Assembly: GCA_963855995.1 (NCBI GenBank) | Contig: OY979718.1 | Span: 59,870,564-59,934,563 of the forward strand | Source: Muricea muricata | Taxonomy: Eukaryota > Cnidaria > Anthozoa > Malacalcyonacea > Plexauridae | DNA length: 64,000 bases | Reading direction: 5' to 3' | Part shown: positions 60,536 through 64,000 of the stretch, one piece after another | How the letters are laid out: the number at the start of each line of letters is the position of its first letter | Numbering within the stretch: the first letter of the stretch is position 1 | Notes under the pieces: model-generated | The model's database searches: none | Told to the model about the DNA's origin: nothing | Seen by the model: only the letters and a program-made list of their open reading frames with translations | Made by a program: the position numbers and the translations under genes

Positions 60536-60650
60536 ATACTTATTGACTGAGACCTCGGGAAAGCAGTATGTTATGTGGACCCTCGACAGTGTCTGGTCAA
60601 CAAAACATACTGTTTCCCTCGGTCTTAGTCAATAAGTGTTAATTGTCTGT
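60536..60650. repeat. Short foldback repeat, copy B
   Basis: It matches 2318-2420 over gaaagcagta, aaaacatactgtttccctcg and aagtgttaatt. Here the ends are clearer: tacttattgactgagacc at the left pairs with ggtcttagtcaataagt at the right. Confidence 0.7.
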
Positions 60651-61789
60651 AGGCTATCAACCAATCAAAATTGAGATTGCGTAAAGCATTGTATAATAAT
60701 AAGTGATTATTATCAAGTGTCGCAGACTCACAGTGTATTGCCAGACAATTCATAGTTCTAGGGTCTAAATATCCCCGGAAATATAATCCCGTGTTTTTTA
60801 CTCCTACCTGTCACGTACATTTACCCGTTGAAGTATGTTCACTTTTCTTAAACTACCCAAATCTAAAAAATATAACTACTGAAATAATAGCCTCGTTGAT
60901 AATTTAGTATTATATTAGAACTATGTTTTCTGGAATGCTGATCAATCCTTGTATACTACTAGTACAATCCTATAGTTAGGGCTAGTTTGCTATTCGCGCT
61001 TAGTTGGAGACAAACGCAATCGCTTCTTTGCTTAGAAAAATGACCAAAATCTAATAAGAATTTTGCATTCTGCGAACATTATGAGTTGCTAAAACATATG
61101 TTTGGTTAGTTTCCCGACTGTATAAATACGAGCTAAATTTCATGACTTGCTCGCTTCTAAGCTGCATTGAAGAACCTAATGATTATTGTATCTTTGCATG
61201 TTTTCGAATGCTGTTTATAAAGGATATATACCTCAAAAACTTACCACTACCGAAGACCGATATTTCACGGTACAGACCGAAAAAGCGAGGTCAATAAACT
61301 GTTTTGGTTTTTGTAGGGCTATTGTTGTGTGTCCTTCAATAACGATTTATCATTTTATCATAACAAACAATTCTACCGTTCTTAGTTTAATTAAGACAGT
61401 ACATGACAAAAAGCAATTACAGTAATCACTAATGAACGGTTGCCATGCATTAATATATATTTCAGTGGTACTATATCATGTCCAGTCTAATCATGGTGTA
61501 ACTAATTAACAATGTTTATGCATATTCACGTTGTTCCAGAAGCGCTCCGAAGCCCAAACATTTCAGCCAAGTCCACTTAGATATACAGTTCTATTTCCAA
61601 CAATTTAGGTCGCACGATTCTATAGAAAAGAATTAACTGAAGTTAAGTCATGGAGAACCTGGAAATACATTGATATAAATTGACTACGAATGATTACAAA
61701 TGTTGTTTCTCAGGTTTGGGTACTTAAAAATGTGATTACTTTTAATTCATTAAAATGCGCAGTTTTTGTTGCAAGTTTGAGCAATTTTG

Positions 61790-62105
61790 TTGCTCGTATA
61801 ATTAACAATTAGATTACGAGCTCGAGATTTCTATGCGGTGATAGTTGATGAGGGCCAAGTCCGAATCAACTATCACCGCATAGAAATCGAGAGCGAGTAA
61901 TCTAATTGTTTTAGTAGAATGAGAGGTCAAACATGGAATATTCAACAAAAAATTTGATTTTTAAGCAATTTTTTTAAAAGAAATCTCTATAGGAAGATAA
62001 TTGTTTCGCTACTCGCTATCTATCGAGGAATATATAGCGAGTAGAGTAACCAATCAAATTACAGCATTTGCAATAGTATACTAGTATGATTCTACTAATG
62101 ATTTT
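61790..62105. repeat. Compound palindromic repeat, copy B, without the nested insertion
   Basis: 61812-61910 is a near-perfect palindrome (tagattacgagctcgagatt ... cgagagcgagtaatcta) around gttgatgagggcc. A second small palindrome follows (tactcgctatctatcga ... tatatagcgagta). Order and spacing match 42645-43190 minus the insert. Confidence 0.8.
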
Positions 62106-62953
62106 TAGTTCTTTTTTTAAGCAAACTATCAAAAATCAGACCCAAAGAATATTGACTATTCACCAATTTAACTGGAATTCAACTTTATCGTCAGTGAGGA
62201 GAGTCATCAGAGGCATTTTAGCTCTCTTTAATGTCTGTACGTGGTATTCGTGTTACATCTGTCATGCGCATAATAAGCTAGGATGCTTAATATAGCAACA
62301 TAGCTAAGTTTGTAGAAAAAACGGCGGAAGGCAGAAGACAATTCAAGTGGTGAGAGATGGGAAATTTTGACCCCCTGTTCCCCTGTCTATGCATGACTAA
62401 ATCATAAAACCCTTTTTTTATATATGCATGGCAACGGAGTGATTATTTATTTTTATAGCTACAGCAATCGATGATATGCTTGCAAAAAACAGAGAAATGA
62501 GAAAGTGAGAAAAAACAACTTCAAGCACTGACTCAGCAATGACAAAGTACCTTGCTTGTTCTTATCAGGGTTCTTTTAAACGTTTTGTGGTTTTGTTTCT
62601 TCAGCTTTATTTCTAAGAATGGGTTAAAAACATACATTAATAATTTTCCATGGGTAAAACACGTAGGATTAAAAAGGCCCATATTACGCTGAGAATAAAA
62701 TCTATAGCGTCATGTCTCGGCACTTTATGCATGCCGCTCCACTTACTGCGTGCATGCATGACTACCTTGCAGTTTGTATTTTTTTCAGGCCGATAACTCT
62801 GCGTAAGCTGTTGGGCTGAATTTTACAAAAATATTGGTGTGCCGAAAAATTACATTTTTAATATTCTTTATAGAAGGTCAGATATATGAAACAAAATGGG
62901 AGTTAAAGATTTAGTTATCCCATGTATTTTAATTGTAGTTATAGTCAGCTCAC

Positions 62954-63113
62954 CTGTACATGAGAAAACACCAACACGCATACATATATCATGTTTTGGC
63001 AAGCCACCACTAGCATTCCAGTGGACTGGATTAAATCTCACATATCGGGCTGTCACAGGAGGACTTATCACATTTTCACTAACACTTTCCCGATCCATAT
63101 TTCCTTTAAGAAT
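62954..63113 (-). CDS. Exon of an F5/8 type C (discoidin) domain protein
   Basis: A minus-strand exon lies between the acceptor ccttttccag and the donor gtgagc. It starts ILKGNMDRESVSENVISPPV, then TARYVRFNPVHWNASGG, and ends ICMRVGVFSCT. The run ARYVRF.P..W and the closing CMRV....C are the C-terminal part of a discoidin domain, normally secreted or on the cell surface and binding lipid or sugar. The first half of the domain should lie upstream, above 63113, perhaps outside the window. I could not find the next exon with confidence. Confidence 0.8.
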
Positions 63114-64000
63114 CTGGAAAAGGCACATATTTGGTTGGACAATTAAGCAAAATATAATATAGCAGTACGAATGTATGTATCTCTTACATTTCTACTCAGG
63201 CCTACTTGTGTCGCTATGGTTGTAAAACGTATTCGCTGCGTCGCTTTTGTTGACAACAAACATTTTGTGACACTTCGTGTGGGTAGACAAAGTTTGAACT
63301 CTGTATGCGTTCCTGTCATTCCAGTAAAGCTTACTTGAAATTTTATTCCACGATTTTGATGTTACTCGTCAAGTTTAGTAGCGCAACTGGCAATGAGCAC
63401 TGCTCAACTTAAATTTTCCACCATACGAAGAAAAACGACCAAGACGGCTTTCGCCATGCAGTTCACTGCAGCAAAATATGTTTTCGTCCTCGTACTTTCT
63501 AGTTGTACTCAAGCTCGCAATTAACAGGAAGACTACGGCATAGTGTACTTCTTATATGATGTAAATGACGTCACCCAACTCATTTAGAAGATACGATAAG
63601 TTCATAATATATCACCTCATCCTCATGATTGCGTCATTTTATCTTTTATCTGCAACCGTTGATGGTTTTTGTATCTGCGAATGCAGATATATTGCTATCG
63701 TGCGCGTGCTGTTAGCTGTTAGCTGTTAGCTGTTAGCTGTTAGCTGTTGGCTGTTAGCTGTTAGCTGTTAGCTGTTAGCTGTTAACTTGTAGCCAATCAC
63801 CGAATGCGTAAGTTAAAATTAGCCAATAGTCGAGAGTATAACATTAAAATGCGTATACTTAGTGACCATTCAGACCATAATATGTTTAACTGGAGTGATA
63901 TTCCAAATACCAAAATGGCGTGTGCCGAGGCTGTTAAAGAGTGAAGTGTTAAGCCTAACTGGAAAAGGACTGCTTAGGTTTATTGAACTGAAGGCTTTTC
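63114..64000. other. Window edge, presumed intron or flank of the discoidin-domain gene
   Basis: No further discoidin exon is recognised up to the end. The heptamer array at 63708-63785 is the only clear structure. A short plus-strand frame (ATG about 63880) is too short to support. Confidence 0.35.
63708..63785 (+). repeat. Heptamer tandem repeat (GCTGTTA)n, about 11 units
   Basis: The 7-bp unit gctgtta is repeated without break except one unit changed to gctgttg. It is a young, length-variable microsatellite by appearance. Confidence 0.95.

Larger units (their letters stand above)
58695..62953. other. Intergenic region, repeat-rich, no supported gene
   Basis: It contains a G run of about 14 bases near 58969, the right TIR ending at 59892, and the repeat copies at 60536 and 61790. 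Short exon-like pieces were seen but could not be joined: ATG at 60085 with a donor after 14 codons, and ATGTCAGGTAAAAG at 60450 before gtaatt. Confidence 0.4.

Noticed and set aside
63700-63790. CRISPR-like array
   Set aside because: The repeat is a simple 7-bp tandem without spacers, in a eukaryotic genome.

Overview
This is eukaryotic, AT-rich, intron-rich DNA. Every multi-exon gene uses GT-AG introns, and most exon phases close when spliced by eye. The gene content is animal: a JNK-interacting protein 3/4 scaffold, mannose-6-phosphate isomerase, an SLC5 sodium cotransporter, a UDP-glucuronosyltransferase, a KNL2/M18BP1 centromere factor and a discoidin-domain exon. An intronless 572-residue protein of a type I recall as expanded in corals and anemones, together with dense MITE and foldback repeats, makes an anthozoan-like cnidarian the best guess. 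That placement is inference, not proof.

Layout: 1-3599 (+) is the 3' end of an SLC5 transporter gene. 5180-6553 (-) is a four-exon gene for an unrecognised 198-residue protein. 7117-14655 (-), possibly reaching 17599, is a KNL2/M18BP1-like gene with both a SANTA domain and a CENP-C-type motif. 18120-37520 (-) is the whole JIP3/JIP4 gene. In its 5.6-kb intron an intronless UDP-glucuronosyltransferase gene (32199-33812) lies on the opposite strand. 38165-45305 (+) carries exons of an unrecognised secreted or single-pass membrane protein; a LINE reverse-transcriptase relic and several MITEs sit between its first and later exons. 45944-53774 (+) is a complete eight-exon mannose-6-phosphate isomerase gene with a 1.5-kb inverted duplication in its fifth intron. 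54428-56146 (-) is the 572-residue single-exon gene. 56229-59892 is bounded by long imperfect hAT-like terminal inverted repeats and encloses a predicted 42-codon spliced gene and a 7 x 185-bp tandem array. 62954-63113 (-) is one exon of an F5/8 type C (discoidin) domain protein.

The genes are not an operon and share no obvious pathway; they are ordinary neighbours. The unusual material is the domain make-up of the KNL2 gene, the nested UGT, and many foldback elements, of which the MPI-intron hairpin and the 3.7-kb TIR-bounded unit deserve most attention. I saw no rRNA, tRNA or CRISPR.
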